From: Variovorax paradoxus
Lineage (GTDB): Bacteria; Pseudomonadota; Gammaproteobacteria; Burkholderiales; Burkholderiaceae_C
DNA length: 64,000 nt
NCBI GenBank assembly: GCA_016806145.1
Contig: CP063166.1
Coordinates: forward strand, 558,001-622,000
Direction: 5' to 3'
Shown: positions 39,720 through 49,726 of the stretch, piece by piece
How the letters are laid out: the number at the start of each line of letters is the position of its first letter
How positions within the stretch are numbered: the stretch's first letter is position 1
Program-made: the position numbers and the translations under genes
Notes under the pieces: generated by a model
Told to the model about the DNA's origin: nothing
Database searches by the model: none
The model's input: the letters and a program-made list of their open reading frames with translations, nothing else

Positions 39720-41371
39720 AGGACTTCGCCGCGCTCTACCGCGAGCTCGATGCCAGCACCTCGAGCCTCGCGAAGCAGGCCGCGCTGCAGCGCTACCTGC
39801 GCGCGGCCGATCCGGCCGATGCCGCCTGGGCCGTCTACTTCCTCGCGGGCGGCAAGCCGCGCCAGTTGGTGCCGACCAAGCTGCTGCGCCTGCTCGCGCA
39901 TGAGGCCGCGGGCCTGCCCGAGTGGCTGTTCGACGAGAGCTACGAGGCCGTCGGCGACCTCGCCGAAACGATCGCGCTGCTGCTGCCGGCGCCGAGCGAA
40001 ACGCACGAGCTCGGGCTCGCGGCCTGGGTCGAGCAGCACCTCCTGCCGCTGCGCGAGGCCGCGAGGGCGGCGCCCGATGAACTGGCCGACCGGCTGCGCG
40101 CGCAGTGGCGCCGGCTCGCGGCCGAGGAGCGGCTGGTCTACTTCAAGCTCATCACCGGCGCCTTCCGCGTCGGCGTGTCGAAGCTGCAGGTCACGCAGGC
40201 GCTCGCGGCCGTGGGCGGCATCGATGCCAAGCGCGTCGCGCAGCGGCTCATGGGCTACACCCACATCGGCGCGCGGCCGCGGGCCGACGACTACGGCACG
40301 CTGATCGCGCCCGAATCGGACGCTGAGCAGGTGCAGAAGACCAGTGGGCAGCCCTATCCCTTCTTCCTCGCGCATCCGTTCAACCTGCCGCTCGAGCAGT
40401 TCGACGCGGCGCTCGGCCCGCCCTCGGACTGGATCGTCGAGTGGAAGTGGGACGGCATCCGCGCGCAGCTCGTGAAGCGCGCGGGCGTGGCGTGGCTGTG
40501 GTCGCGTGGCGAGGAACTGGTGACCGAGCGCTTCCCCGAACTCGCGGCGCTCGGCGAGGCGCTGCCCGACGGCACGGTGGTCGACGGCGAGATCGCCGTG
40601 TGGCGCGACGGCCGGGTGCAACCCTTCGCCGAGCTGCAGAAGCGCATCGGCCGCAAGACGCTGGGGCCGAAGCTGCTGCGCGAGATTCCGGTGGTGCTGC
40701 TGGCCTACGACCTGCTCGAGTGGGAGGGCCGCGACCTGCGCGCGCTGCCGCAGGCCGAGCGCCGCGCGCTGCTCGACGAGCTGGTCGCGCGCCTCGCGCA
40801 TCCGCTGCTGCTGCCGAGCCCGATGCTCGAGGGCGCCGACTGGGCCGATCTGGCGCGCCAGCGCGAGGCGGCGCGCAGCATGGGCGTCGAAGGGATGATG
40901 CTCAAGCGCCGCAGCGCGCAGTACGGCGTGGGCCGCACCAAGGACGTGGGCGTGTGGTGGAAGTGGAAGATCGATCCGCTGAGCATCGACGCGGTGCTGG
41001 TCTATGCGCAGCGCGGCCATGGCCGCCGCGCCAGCCTGTACAGCGACTACACCTTCGCCGTGTGGGACGGCCCGCCCGAACAGGCCGAGCGCAAGCTCGT
41101 GCCCTTCGCCAAGGCCTACTCGGGCCTCACCGATGCCGAGATGGCGCGCGTCGACGCGGTCATCCGCAGGACCACCATCGAGAGCTTCGGGCCGGTGAAG
41201 AGCGTCAAGCCCACGCTGGTGTTCGAGCTGGGCTTCGAGGGCATCGCGCGCAGCGCGCGCCACAAGAGCGGCATCGCGGTGCGCTTTCCGCGCATGCTGC
41301 GCTGGCGCGAGGACAAGCCGGTGCAGGAAGCCGACACGCTGCAGACGCTGGCCGCGCTGCTGCCGTCATGA
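39716..41371 (+). CDS. ATP-dependent DNA ligase
   Basis: The 551-residue enzyme has an N-terminal DNA-binding domain of about 210 residues and the adenylation motif [10 protein letters not shown] with catalytic Lys at about 244. It also has [27 protein letters not shown] and the C-terminal OB fold ([29 protein letters not shown]). It resembles the bacterial LigB/LigC-like family found with the exonuclease and Lhr-like helicase, distinct from the essential NAD-dependent LigA. Start and stop overlap the neighbours by 4 bp each, indicating a coupled complex for DNA repair. Confidence 0.95.
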   Translation: MKDFAALYRELDASTSSLAKQAALQRYLRAADPADAAWAVYFLAGGKPRQLVPTKLLRLLAHEAAGLPEWLFDESYEAVGDLAETIALLLPAPSETHELGLAAWVEQHLLPLREAARAAPDELADRLRAQWRRLAAEERLVYFKLITGAFRVGVSKLQVTQALAAVGGIDAKRVAQRLMGYTHIGARPRADDYGTLIAPESDAEQVQKTSGQPYPFFLAHPFNLPLEQFDAALGPPSDWIVEWKWDGIRAQLVKRAGVAWLWSRGEELVTERFPELAALGEALPDGTVVDGEIAVWRDGRVQPFAELQKRIGRKTLGPKLLREIPVVLLAYDLLEWEGRDLRALPQAERRALLDELVARLAHPLLLPSPMLEGADWADLARQREAARSMGVEGMMLKRRSAQYGVGRTKDVGVWWKWKIDPLSIDAVLVYAQRGHGRRASLYSDYTFAVWDGPPEQAERKLVPFAKAYSGLTDAEMARVDAVIRRTTIESFGPVKSVKPTLVFELGFEGIARSARHKSGIAVRFPRMLRWREDKPVQEADTLQTLAALLPS

Positions 41372-43971
41372 GCAAGGCGGTCAAGGCGGCGCTCGACGCC
41401 TGGTTCGACGCGCGCGGCTGGAAGCCCTTCAAGTTCCAGCGCGACGTATGGAAGGCCGTGGCGCAGGGCCGTTCGGGCCTGCTGCATGCGACCACCGGCG
41501 CGGGCAAGACCTATGCCGTGTGGCTCGGCGCGCTGCTGGCCCATGCGCAGGCCGCGCGGCCGCGCAAGGAGGGCGCGCGGCCGGCACCGCCGCCGCCGCT
41601 CACCGTGCTGTGGCTCACGCCGATGCGCGCGCTCGCGGCCGACACCCTGCGCGCGCTCCAGCAGCCGCTGGAGGCGCTCGGCGCCGGGGTGCAGCCCTGG
41701 AGCGCGGGCGCGCGCAGCGGCGACACCTCCTCGGCCGAGCGCAGCGCGCAGAACACGCGCCTGCCCACGGTGCTGGTCACCACGCCCGAGAGCCTGTCGC
41801 TGCTGCTCGCGCGCGCCGACGCCAGCGAGGTGCTGGGCCAGGTGAGGATGGTGGTGGTCGACGAGTGGCACGAGCTGCTCGGCAACAAGCGCGGCGTGCA
41901 GGTGCAGCTCGCGCTCGCGCGGCTGCGGCGCTGGAACGCGGGGCTCGCGGTCTGGGGCATGTCGGCCACGCTCGGCAACCTGCACGAGGCGATGCATGCC
42001 TTGCTGGGTCATGACGACGGCGTGCTGGTGCAGGGCCAGGTGCCGAAGAAGCTGGTCATCGATTCGCTGCTGCCGGGCCGCGCCGAGCGCTTTCCCTGGG
42101 GCGGCCACCTGGGCCTCACCATGCTGCCGCAGGTGCTCGAGGAGATCGCGGCCAGCAGCACCACGCTGGTCTTCACCAACACGCGCTCGCAGTCGGAGAT
42201 CTGGTACCAGGCGATGCTCGAGGCGCGGCCCGAATGGGCCGGCACCATCGCGCTGCACCACGGCTCGCTCGACCGAGAGGTGCGCGAATGGGTCGAGCTG
42301 GGCCTGAAGAGCGGCGAGCTCAAGGCCGTGGTCTGCACCTCGAGCCTGGACCTCGGCGTCGACTTCCTGCCGGTGGAGCGCGTGCTGCAGATCGGCTCGC
42401 CCAAGGGCGTGGCGCGGCTGCTGCAGCGCGCGGGCCGCTCGGGCCATGCGCCGGGTCGGCCCTCGCGCATCACGCTCGTGCCCACGCACAGCATCGAGAT
42501 GGTCGAGGGCGCGGCGGCGCGCGCCGCCATCGCCGAGGGCCACATCGAGGCGCGCCATACGCCCGACCAGCCGCTCGACGTGCTGGTGCAGCACCTCGTG
42601 ACCGTGGCGCTCGGCGGCGGCTTCGTGCCCGACGATCTCTACGAGGAGGTGCGCGGCACGGCCGCCTACGCCGGGCTCACGCGCGAGCACTGGGCCTGGT
42701 GCCTGGACTTCGTCGTGCAGGGCGGCGCCTCGCTCGCGGCCTATCCCGACTACAAGCGCGTGGTGCCCGATGCCGACGGCGTATGGCGCGTGCCCGATGC
42801 GCGGCTCGCGCGGCGCCACCGCATGAACATCGGCACCATCGTGAGCGACGCGAGCATGTCGGTGCAGTACCTCGGCGGCGCGAGGATCGGCAGCGTGGAG
42901 GAGGGCTTCGTCGCGCGCATGAAGCCCGGCGACTGCTTCCTGTTCGGCGGCCGGCTGCTCGAGCTGGTGCGCATCCACGACATGACGGCCTGGGTGCGGC
43001 GCGCCAGCGGCCAGCGGCCCGCGGTGCCGCGCTGGAATGGCGGGCGCATGCCGCTGTCGAACACGCTGGCCGACGCGGTGGTGCAGCAGCTCGCGCTGGC
43101 CGACCAGGGCCGGTGGGAGTCGCCCGAGCTGCGCTGCGTGCGGCCGCTGCTCGAGCTGCAGCAGCAGTGGTCGGCGCTGCCCACGCCTGGCACGCTGCTG
43201 GCCGAGACGCTGAAGACGCGCGAGGGCTGGCACCTGTTCCTCTATCCGTTCGCGGGCCGCCACGTGCACCTGGGGCTCGCGAGCCTGCTGGCCTGGCGCG
43301 TGGCGCAGCACGAGGCGCGCACCTTCTCGATCGCGGTCAACGACTACGGCTTCGAGCTGCTGAGCGCGAGCGAGGTCGACTGGCCCGCGCGGCTGCCCGA
43401 GGTGCTCGGCATGCCGGCGGGCGACGCGGCACAGGCGCACGAGGCGCTGCTGCACGAGGTGCTGGCCTCGCTCAACGCGGGCGAGCTCGCGCAGCGGCGC
43501 TTTCGCGAGATCGCGCGCGTGTCGGGGCTGATCTTCCAGGGCTATCCGGGCGAGAAGCGCAGCAGCCGCCAGCTGCAGGCCTCGTCCTCGCTGTTCTGGG
43601 AGGTGTTCCGCAAGTACGACCCCGACAACGCGCTGCTCGCGCAGGCCGAGCGCGAACTGCTGTCGCAGGAGCTCGAGATCGGCCGCCTTGCCGCCAGCCT
43701 CGCGCGCATGGGCACGCAGCAGCTGGTGCTGCGCGCGCTCGAACGGCCGACGCCGTTCTCGTTTCCGCTGATGGTCGAGCTGTTCCGCGAGAAGCTGTCG
43801 AACGAGAACGTGGCCGACCGCATCGCGCGCATGGTCGAGCAGCTCGAGAAAGCGGCCGGCGGGGCCGTGACCGCGGGCGGTGCCGAGCGGGTGCGCGGCT
43901 CGCTGGCCTTCGGGCAGGAGGGCGCCGCCCGGCCGCCGGCGCCGCGGCGCGAACGCCGGCGGCGGCCTTAG
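41368..43971 (+). CDS. ligase-associated DEXH-box helicase (Lhr-like)
   Basis: The 867-residue helicase has motif [10 protein letters not shown] near residue 42, motif Ia [12 protein letters not shown], motif [12 protein letters not shown], motif [11 protein letters not shown], and motifs IV-VI ([23 protein letters not shown] [21 protein letters not shown]). A large C-terminal domain with winged-helix and DUF4145-like Lhr core follows. It is the third gene of the exonuclease-ligase-helicase set. Its stop is 4 bp from the convergent trxC stop, with no clear terminator between them. Confidence 0.95.
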   Translation: MSKAVKAALDAWFDARGWKPFKFQRDVWKAVAQGRSGLLHATTGAGKTYAVWLGALLAHAQAARPRKEGARPAPPPPLTVLWLTPMRALAADTLRALQQPLEALGAGVQPWSAGARSGDTSSAERSAQNTRLPTVLVTTPESLSLLLARADASEVLGQVRMVVVDEWHELLGNKRGVQVQLALARLRRWNAGLAVWGMSATLGNLHEAMHALLGHDDGVLVQGQVPKKLVIDSLLPGRAERFPWGGHLGLTMLPQVLEEIAASSTTLVFTNTRSQSEIWYQAMLEARPEWAGTIALHHGSLDREVREWVELGLKSGELKAVVCTSSLDLGVDFLPVERVLQIGSPKGVARLLQRAGRSGHAPGRPSRITLVPTHSIEMVEGAAARAAIAEGHIEARHTPDQPLDVLVQHLVTVALGGGFVPDDLYEEVRGTAAYAGLTREHWAWCLDFVVQGGASLAAYPDYKRVVPDADGVWRVPDARLARRHRMNIGTIVSDASMSVQYLGGARIGSVEEGFVARMKPGDCFLFGGRLLELVRIHDMTAWVRRASGQRPAVPRWNGGRMPLSNTLADAVVQQLALADQGRWESPELRCVRPLLELQQQWSALPTPGTLLAETLKTREGWHLFLYPFAGRHVHLGLASLLAWRVAQHEARTFSIAVNDYGFELLSASEVDWPARLPEVLGMPAGDAAQAHEALLHEVLASLNAGELAQRRFREIARVSGLIFQGYPGEKRSSRQLQASSSLFWEVFRKYDPDNALLAQAERELLSQELEIGRLAASLARMGTQQLVLRALERPTPFSFPLMVELFREKLSNENVADRIARMVEQLEKAAGGAVTAGGAERVRGSLAFGQEGAARPPAPRRERRRRP

Positions 43972-43975
43972 CGCT

Positions 43976-44425
43976 TCAGCCCGCGCCGTGGGCCCTGGCC
44001 CAGCGCACGATGTCGGCCGCGCCCATCGCGCCGGCCTGGCGCGCGACCTCGCGACCGCCCTTGAACAGCGCCAGGGTCGGAATGCTGCGGATGTTGAAGC
44101 GCGCGGCCAGCGCGGGCACGGCCTCGGTGTCGACCTTGGCGACGCGCACGCGCGGTTCGAGCTGCGCCGCGGCCTGCTCGTAGGCCGGCGCCATCTGGCG
44201 GCAGGGGCCGCACCACGGGGCCCAGAAGTCGACCAGCACCGGGATCTCGTTGCGCGCGATGTGGCGGTCGAAGCTCGCCACGTCGGGCAGCGCGGCCGAG
44301 TGGGCGCCGAACAGCGGCTGGTGGCAGCTGCCGCAGTCGGGCGCGCTGGCCAGTTGGGCCTCGCGCACCCGGTTGGTGGTGTGGCAGTGCGGGCAGACGA
44401 TGTGCAGCGTGGGCGATTCGGTCAT
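43976..44425 (-). CDS. trxC: thioredoxin 2
   Basis: The 149-residue protein has the TrxC-type N-terminal zinc finger (CPHC at about 11-14 and CGSC at about 31-34) and the thioredoxin active site WAPWCGPCRQ, followed by NIRSIPTLALFKGG with the cis-Pro. Both features identify the zinc-binding, stress-induced thioredoxin 2. It lies in opposite orientation between the helicase and pdeM genes of the repair cassette. Confidence 0.94.
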   Translation of the reverse strand: MTESPTLHIVCPHCHTTNRVREAQLASAPDCGSCHQPLFGAHSAALPDVASFDRHIARNEIPVLVDFWAPWCGPCRQMAPAYEQAAAQLEPRVRVAKVDTEAVPALAARFNIRSIPTLALFKGGREVARQAGAMGAADIVRWARAHGAG

Positions 44426-44502
44426 CCGGCAAAGCTAGGGGCGGCGCGGGTGAATTGCAAGTCGGACGCGGCCGCACGGCGCTTTTGCGACACTGGTCGG
44501 CG

Positions 44503-45219
44503 ATGCGTTCCCTTTCCTCCTTTTCATCCTCTTCCGCCTCGACGCCGCTGCCGCTCCAATGGGCGGGCGAAGCGGTGCAGTTGCTGCCCGAGCGCGCGCT
44601 CTGGTGGCCGGCCGGGCAGGCGCTGTTCGTCGCCGACCTGCACCTGGGCAAGGCCGCCACCTTCCGCGCGCTGGGCCTGCCGGTGCCGGGCGGCACCACG
44701 CTCGAGAACCTCGCGCGGCTCGATCTGCTGATCGCGCGCCATGCGCCGGAGCGCCTGGTGTTCCTCGGCGACTTCCTGCATGCGGCGCCCGCGCGCGCCG
44801 TGCTGCCCGTGGTGCGGGAATGGCGCGAGCAGCATGCGGCGCTCGCGATGACGCTGGTGCGCGGCAACCACGACAGCCGCGCGGGCGATCCGCCGCCCGC
44901 GCTCGGCATCGAGGTGGTCGACGAGCCCTGGCTGCTCGGCCCCTTCGCCTGCTGCCACCATCCGCAGTCGCATCCCACGCACTTCGTGCTCGCGGGCCAC
45001 CTGCACCCGGCGCGCCGGCTGCACGGGCCGGGGCGCGACAGCGTGCGGCTGCCGTGCTTCGTGCACGAGGAAGGGCAAGGGCAAGCACAAGGGCAAGGTC
45101 AGGCCGTGCTGCCCGCCTTCGGCGAGTTCACGGGCGGCTGGACGATGGAGTCGGCGCCGGGGCGGCGCTTCTATGCGGTGGGTGGATCGGCCGTGTGGGC
45201 GCTGCCCGCGGCCGAGTGA
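44503..45219 (+). CDS. pdeM: ligase-associated DNA damage response endonuclease PdeM
   Basis: The 238-residue calcineurin-like phosphoesterase has the metal motifs FVADLHLGKAATFR, VFLGDFLHA, LVRGNHDSRAG and LAGHLHPARRL. The family is named for linkage to the ATP-dependent ligase, exonuclease and helicase genes, which are found just upstream here across trxC. Near residue 190 a GQGQAQGQGQ stretch comes from a GGGCAA hexamer repeat in the DNA. The ATG at 44503 is preferred; an in-frame start at 44455 would add 16 residues. Confidence 0.9.
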   Translation: MRSLSSFSSSSASTPLPLQWAGEAVQLLPERALWWPAGQALFVADLHLGKAATFRALGLPVPGGTTLENLARLDLLIARHAPERLVFLGDFLHAAPARAVLPVVREWREQHAALAMTLVRGNHDSRAGDPPPALGIEVVDEPWLLGPFACCHHPQSHPTHFVLAGHLHPARRLHGPGRDSVRLPCFVHEEGQGQAQGQGQAVLPAFGEFTGGWTMESAPGRRFYAVGGSAVWALPAAE

Positions 45220-45228
45220 GCAAGAGGC

Positions 45229-45747
45229 TCAGAGCACCACGGGTTCGTCGGGCAGCTCGTTGCGGTCGGGCTCGTCGTCGCGCAGCGGGAAGTGCTCGAC
45301 CAGCAGCGCCGACATCTCCTCGAGCGCCTGCGTGAGCCCGTCCTCGAAGCGGCCTTCGCGAAAGGCCGCGCCCATGCGCTGCGCCATCGCGCGCCAGTCG
45401 TCGTCGCTCACCCGTGCATCGATGCCGCGGTCGGCCACGATCTCGATCGCGTGCTCGGCCAGCAGCAGGTAGATCAGCACGCCGTTGTTGTGCTCGGTGT
45501 CCCACACGCGCAGCTTGCCGAACAGCGTGACCGCGCGCTGCCGCGCCGGTGCCTCGCGGCGCAGGTAGGACATCGGCAGGCCGGCCTCGATGCAGATGCG
45601 GATCTCGCCGCTGTGGCGCCGCTCGCTCGCGCCCACGCGCGCGGCCAGCCGCGCGAGCGCGTCGGCCGGCAGCACGCGGCGCACCGCGGCCTCGTCGATC
45701 CAGCGATGGCGCCACATGCGGCCGAGTTTGGAGAAGAGGGTTGCCAT
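45229..45747 (-). CDS. TPM-domain protein (short)
   Basis: The 172-residue soluble protein has the TPM fold phrase SGEIRICIEAGLPMSYLRR, FGKLRVWDTEHNNGVLIYLLLAEHAIEIVADRGID and an acidic C-terminus. It has no signal peptide, unlike its neighbour. It starts two bases after the stop of the larger TPM gene (a GTG at 45753 overlaps that stop and is an alternative). With LemA and the large TPM protein it forms a three-gene set that recurs in proteobacteria; the function is unknown. Confidence 0.82.
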   Translation of the reverse strand: MATLFSKLGRMWRHRWIDEAAVRRVLPADALARLAARVGASERRHSGEIRICIEAGLPMSYLRREAPARQRAVTLFGKLRVWDTEHNNGVLIYLLLAEHAIEIVADRGIDARVSDDDWRAMAQRMGAAFREGRFEDGLTQALEEMSALLVEHFPLRDDEPDRNELPDEPVVL

Positions 45748-45749
45748 GC

Positions 45750-46673
45750 TCACCAGTCTCCCGAGGCGCCGCCGCCGCCGAAATTGCCGCCACCGCCCGA
45801 GCTGAAGCCGCCGCCGCCCCCACTGCGGCCACCGCCGCCGCCCCAGCCGCCACCCCCGCCGCCACTCCAGCCACCGCCGCCGCCCCCGCTGCTCCAGCCG
45901 CCACCGCCGAAGCGCGCGAGGCCCGAGGCCAGCGAGACCACGAGCGCGACCATGCCCGCGAGCACCGCGATCACGAGGCTGGTGGTGAGGAAGAACGCGA
46001 CCACGCCGATGCCGCCGCCCATGACCACCGAGCCCAGGGTCTTGCCGAGGATCGCGCGCACGATCGGCGCGCCGATGAAGACGCCGACGAACAGGAAGAT
46101 CGCGAGGTTCTCCCAGTCGAAGCCCTGGCTGCCGCCATTGCCGCCGTCGCGCGCGGGCTCGGGCAGCGGCTCGCCGTCGACCAGGCCGATCAGCCGGTCG
46201 ACCGCGGCGTTGATGCCGCCCGCGAAGTCGCCGTTGCGAAAGCGCGGCTTCATCTCCTCGTCGACGATGCGCGCCGCCGCGAGGTCGGGCACCGCGCCCT
46301 CGAGCGCCTTGGCGGGGGCGATGCGCATCCGGCGGTCGTCCTTGGCGACGATCACGAGCAGGCCGTCGCCCACGTCCTTGCGGCCGATCTTCCAGGCATC
46401 GCCCACGCGCTGGGTGTAGCTCTCGATGTCCTCGGGCTGCGTGGTCGGCACCATCAGCACCGCGATCTGCGAACCCTTGCGCTGCTCGAAGGCCGCGAGC
46501 TTGGTCTCGAGGCCGGCGCGCTGCGCGGCGTCGAGCGTGCCGGTCTGGTCGATCACGCGCGCCGTGAGCGCGGGCACCGGCAGCGGCGCCTGCGCGAAGG
46601 CCGGCAGCGCAGCCCAGCCGAGCGCCACGGCGAGCAGCGCGGCCAGCAGGCGGCGGATCAGGGCTGCGGCCAT
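45750..46673 (-). CDS. TPM-domain membrane protein with Gly-rich tail (YgcG family)
   Basis: The 307-residue protein has a signal peptide ending AFA-QAP. The TPM domain reads VIDQTGTLDAAQRAGLETKLAAFE, GSQIAVLMVPTTQPEDIESYTQRV and GDGLLVIVAKDDRRMRI. Two or three membrane helices follow (about 190-250). The last 55 residues are almost only Gly, Ser and Trp. This layout is typical of YgcG-like proteins that accompany LemA. It is predicted to sit in the inner membrane with the TPM domain outside. Confidence 0.88.
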   Translation of the reverse strand: MAAALIRRLLAALLAVALGWAALPAFAQAPLPVPALTARVIDQTGTLDAAQRAGLETKLAAFEQRKGSQIAVLMVPTTQPEDIESYTQRVGDAWKIGRKDVGDGLLVIVAKDDRRMRIAPAKALEGAVPDLAAARIVDEEMKPRFRNGDFAGGINAAVDRLIGLVDGEPLPEPARDGGNGGSQGFDWENLAIFLFVGVFIGAPIVRAILGKTLGSVVMGGGIGVVAFFLTTSLVIAVLAGMVALVVSLASGLARFGGGGWSSGGGGGGWSGGGGGGWGGGGGRSGGGGGFSSGGGGNFGGGGASGDW

Positions 46674-46688
46674 CGGCGCAGCTTTGCC

Positions 46689-47288
46689 TTACTTCTTCGG
46701 CGCGCCGAAGTCGACCGTCGGCGGCACCGAGATCTGGGCTTCGTTCTGCACCGAGAAGTTGGGCTTGGGCGCGTAGCCGAAGACCTTGGCCGTGAGGTTG
46801 GTCGGGAAGCTGCGCGCGAGCACGTTGTACTCCTGCACGCTCTCAATGTAGCGGTTGCGCGCCACGGTGATGCGGTTCTCGGTGCCCTCGAGCGTCACGC
46901 GCAGGTCGCGGAACGCCTGGTTGGCCTTGAGGTCGGGGTAGCGCTCCGACACCACCATCAGCCGCGACAGCGCCGAGGACAGCTCGCCCTGCGCCTGCTG
47001 GAACTTGTTGAAGGCCTCGGGGTTGTTGAGCGTCTCGGGCGTGACCTGGATCGAGGTCGCCTTGGCGCGCGCCTCGATCACCTTGGTCAGCGTGTCCTGC
47101 TCGAAGGCGGCTTCGCCCTTCACGGTGGCGACGATGTTGGGCACCAGGTCGGCGCGCCGCTGGTACTGGTTGAGCACCTCGCTCCAGGCCGACTTGCTGG
47201 CCTCGTCGAGCGACTGGAACTGGTTGTAGCCGCATCCGCTGAGGGACAGGACCGCCGCGAGGATCAGGAGCCAGCGCTTCATCATCAT
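46689..47288 (-). CDS. LemA family protein
   Basis: The protein is about 199 residues. The N-terminus is hydrophobic with a lipobox-like LSGC, suggesting a lipoprotein. The LemA core is complete: NQYQRRADLVPNIVATVKGEAAFEQ, ARAKATSI, LMVVSERYPDLKANQAFRDLRVTLEGTENRITVARNRY and FPTNLTAKVFGY. The third ATG of a cluster is chosen, 7 bp from a GGAGGT ribosome site. It precedes the TPM genes by 15 bp. LemA forms long helical hairpins; its role is unclear. Confidence 0.92.
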   Translation of the reverse strand: MMMKRWLLILAAVLSLSGCGYNQFQSLDEASKSAWSEVLNQYQRRADLVPNIVATVKGEAAFEQDTLTKVIEARAKATSIQVTPETLNNPEAFNKFQQAQGELSSALSRLMVVSERYPDLKANQAFRDLRVTLEGTENRITVARNRYIESVQEYNVLARSFPTNLTAKVFGYAPKPNFSVQNEAQISVPPTVDFGAPKK

Positions 47289-47335
47289 TTGCATTACCTC
47301 CACAGAATGGGGCCGAAGTTAGCATAGGTGCTCCT

Positions 47336-48112
47336 ATGTCCCTCGATCCGCTCCAAGCCCTGCGCGGCGCGAACCACCCGGCGGTGCCCATCCCCGACGC
47401 CTCCGCCGCCTTCGGCACGCTGCTCATTGCCGGCGCCACCGGCGCGCTGGGGCAGGAGCTGCTGCACCGCCTCGCGGGCAGCCACCGCCATGCGCATGTG
47501 CGCGTGCTCGTGAGCGAGCCCATGCACGACGGGCTGCCCGGCGTCGAGTCCTGCCTGTGCCCGCCGCTGCCCATCGAGCAGTGGCCGCCGACCTCGGCCC
47601 GGGCCGCGATCGTGGCCTTCGACGCGCCGCGCCTGTACCACGGCCGCGAGCGCGCGCTGTGGCTGCCCGACCCCGCGCAGCTGCCGGCGCTCGCGCGCTG
47701 GCTGCGCGCCTGCGGCGTGCAGACCCTCGTCATCGTGCAGCCGCACGACCAGGGCCGGCTGCCCGAGGCGCTCAAGCGCGGCCTCGCGAACCTCGACGAG
47801 CAGGCCGTGGTGGCCTGCGGCTTCGAGCGCCTGCTGATCCTGCGGTCGGCGCGCAAGCCGGCCGCGGCGCAGCGCGCGAGCCGTCCCGAGCGGCTGGCGG
47901 CCTGGATGCTCGGAACGCTGAGCTACATGGTGCCCAGCAGCGAGCAGCCGGTGCGGCCGTCGAAGCTGGCCGAGCTGGTCGACCTCGCGCTGCGCATCGC
48001 GCCGGCGGGCGTGCACATCGCGGCGCCCGAGGTGGTGTGGCGCGCGGCGCAACCCGGGGCGATGCAGGCGGTGGCGCGCGAGTGGCTCGGCGCGCCGGCC
48101 GAGGCTGCCTAG
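47336..48112 (+). CDS. NAD(P)-binding Rossmann-fold protein
   Basis: The 258-residue protein has a nucleotide-binding motif LLIAGATGALGQELLHRLAG at about 29-48 and a short-chain-dehydrogenase-like or atypical-SDR (HTATIP2-like) build. No YxxxK catalytic pair is evident; a Cys and Phe-Glu-Arg region (VVACGFERLLILRSARK) marks the place where NAD-binding epimerase-like proteins have RPG. The substrate is unknown. It is transcribed away from the LemA operon and converges on the cysteine hydrolase gene 4 bp later. Confidence 0.72.
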   Translation: MSLDPLQALRGANHPAVPIPDASAAFGTLLIAGATGALGQELLHRLAGSHRHAHVRVLVSEPMHDGLPGVESCLCPPLPIEQWPPTSARAAIVAFDAPRLYHGRERALWLPDPAQLPALARWLRACGVQTLVIVQPHDQGRLPEALKRGLANLDEQAVVACGFERLLILRSARKPAAAQRASRPERLAAWMLGTLSYMVPSSEQPVRPSKLAELVDLALRIAPAGVHIAAPEVVWRAAQPGAMQAVAREWLGAPAEAA

Positions 48113-48116
48113 CCGC

Positions 48117-48797
48117 TCAGCCGCGCCACTGACGCAGCAGCTCCCGCGACTCCATCACCAGCCCGAGGTGCAGCGAGACCATCGCGAGCGCCGCGCTCTC
48201 GAGCCGCGTGTCGGTGCCGCGCACCAGGTCGCGCAGCACGATCACGCGGTAGTTGTGGTTGTTGGCGTCGAAGGCCGTGTTGAGCACGCAGCAGTCGGTG
48301 AAGCCGCCGTCGAGCACGACGGTCTCGATGCGCTGGTTGCGCAGCAGGAAGTCGAGGTCGGTGGGATAGAAGGCCGAGAGGCGCCGCTTGCTGTCCACGC
48401 GCAGGTCGCCGGGTTCCACGCGCGTGACCCACTCGGTCCACTTCGAGCCCTCGAGGGCATGCGCGTCGGCATTCGGGATCTCGCCCACGTGCAGCGGGAA
48501 GGTGCGCCGCCAGGCGGCCGGAATGCCGCGCAGGTCGTCGCTGCCGTCGGGCCGCAGCACCGACTTCACGTGCACGATGCGCACGCCGAGCGCGCGCGCT
48601 TCGTCGTGGAAGCCGTCGATCGGCGCCACCACCTCGCGCGCGCGCGGCGCCGGGCACGGGCAGGCGGGATCGTCGTCGAGGTGGCCGCGGTGCATGTCGA
48701 TCGAGACCACCGCGGTGGTCCTCGGATCGAGGTAGTCGGCGAAGTTCGCCGCGTCGAGCTCGCGCGGCTCGTCGTAGACCCAGGCCTTCAGCGTCAT
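48117..48797 (-). CDS. isochorismatase-like cysteine hydrolase
   Basis: The 226-residue enzyme has the family triad: Asp in VVSIDMHRGHL, Lys in RVDSKRRLSAFYPTDLD and the nucleophilic Cys in GGFTDCCVLNTAFDA. The neighbourhood of the Cys and the DANNHNYRV phrase fit amidase or ureide-type hydrolases in the RutB/N-carbamoylsarcosine group, but the substrate is not known. It is the last gene of the operon with the BMP-type ABC transporter (4-bp overlap with the second permease). It may hydrolyse a carbamoyl or amide product derived from the imported compound. Confidence 0.85.
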   Translation of the reverse strand: MTLKAWVYDEPRELDAANFADYLDPRTTAVVSIDMHRGHLDDDPACPCPAPRAREVVAPIDGFHDEARALGVRIVHVKSVLRPDGSDDLRGIPAAWRRTFPLHVGEIPNADAHALEGSKWTEWVTRVEPGDLRVDSKRRLSAFYPTDLDFLLRNQRIETVVLDGGFTDCCVLNTAFDANNHNYRVIVLRDLVRGTDTRLESAALAMVSLHLGLVMESRELLRQWRG

Positions 48798-49726
48798 CTT
48801 CTTTCCTCCCGCACATAGGCCTGGCCGAGGGCGCCGGGCTCCTCGTCGGCGCCGCGCCGCGACAGCGCCACCCAGACCATCACGCCGAGCGTCACCGCGT
48901 AGGGCGTCATCATCACGAAGTACTGCGGCAGCCGAACGCCGGCCGCGGCCAGCTGCGGGATCAGCGCCTCGATGCAGCCGAACAGCAGCGCGCCCACCAG
49001 CGCCTTCCACGGCGACCAGCGCGCGAAGATCACCAGGCCCACCGCGATCCAGCCGCGCCCGCCGGTCATGCCCGCGATCCACAGCTTGGTGCTGACCACC
49101 GAGATGTAGGCGCCCGCCAGGCCCACCAGCGCCGAGCCCGCGAGCACCGCCGCGAAGCGCCAGGCCGGCACGCGGATGCCGGCCGCGTCGGCCGCCTGCG
49201 GGTTCTCGCCCACGGCACGCAGCCGCAGGCCGGTGGCGGTGCGCGCGAAGAACCAGGCCACCGCGCCGAACAGCGGCAGCGTGAGCCACACCATCGCGTT
49301 CTGCTCGAACAGCCGGCCCACGCCCGGCAGCAGCGACAGCGGCCACAGCCCCATCGCGCCGATGCCCTCGGTGGCATGGTTGGTCCAGCCGGCCAGGCTG
49401 CCGACCAGCGCCGTGAGCCCCTGGCAGAAGAACACCAGCGCCAACCCCGCGATCACCTGGTTCACGCGCAGCCAGATCACCATGACCGCGAACAGCACCG
49501 ACACCGTGGCCGCCGCCAGCATCGCGAGCGCCAGCGACACCGCGGGCTGGCCGATCGCGATCTGCGCACCGATGCCGGCCAGCGCGCCCACCAGCATCAG
49601 CCCCTCGGCGCCGAGCGAGAGCACGCCCGCGCGCTCGCTGAGGATCAGGCCGAGGGCGGCCAGCGCATAGGGCACCGCGAAGTCGGGCGTGCTCGCGAGC
49701 CAGTTGAGGATCACGCCGCCGTTCAT
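48794..49726 (-). CDS. ABC transporter permease (BMP-type, YufQ-like)
   Basis: The 310-residue protein has about nine membrane helices. The family phrases are GLILSERAGVLSLGAEGLMLVGA, NQVIAGLALVFFCQGLTAL, LRLRAVGENPQAADAAGI (coupling loop) and WIAVGLVIFARWSPWKAL. It pairs with the neighbouring 377-residue permease, as in nucleoside importers of the BMP class. The gene overlaps both neighbours by 4 bp. Confidence 0.9.
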   Translation of the reverse strand: MNGGVILNWLASTPDFAVPYALAALGLILSERAGVLSLGAEGLMLVGALAGIGAQIAIGQPAVSLALAMLAAATVSVLFAVMVIWLRVNQVIAGLALVFFCQGLTALVGSLAGWTNHATEGIGAMGLWPLSLLPGVGRLFEQNAMVWLTLPLFGAVAWFFARTATGLRLRAVGENPQAADAAGIRVPAWRFAAVLAGSALVGLAGAYISVVSTKLWIAGMTGGRGWIAVGLVIFARWSPWKALVGALLFGCIEALIPQLAAAGVRLPQYFVMMTPYAVTLGVMVWVALSRRGADEEPGALGQAYVREERR

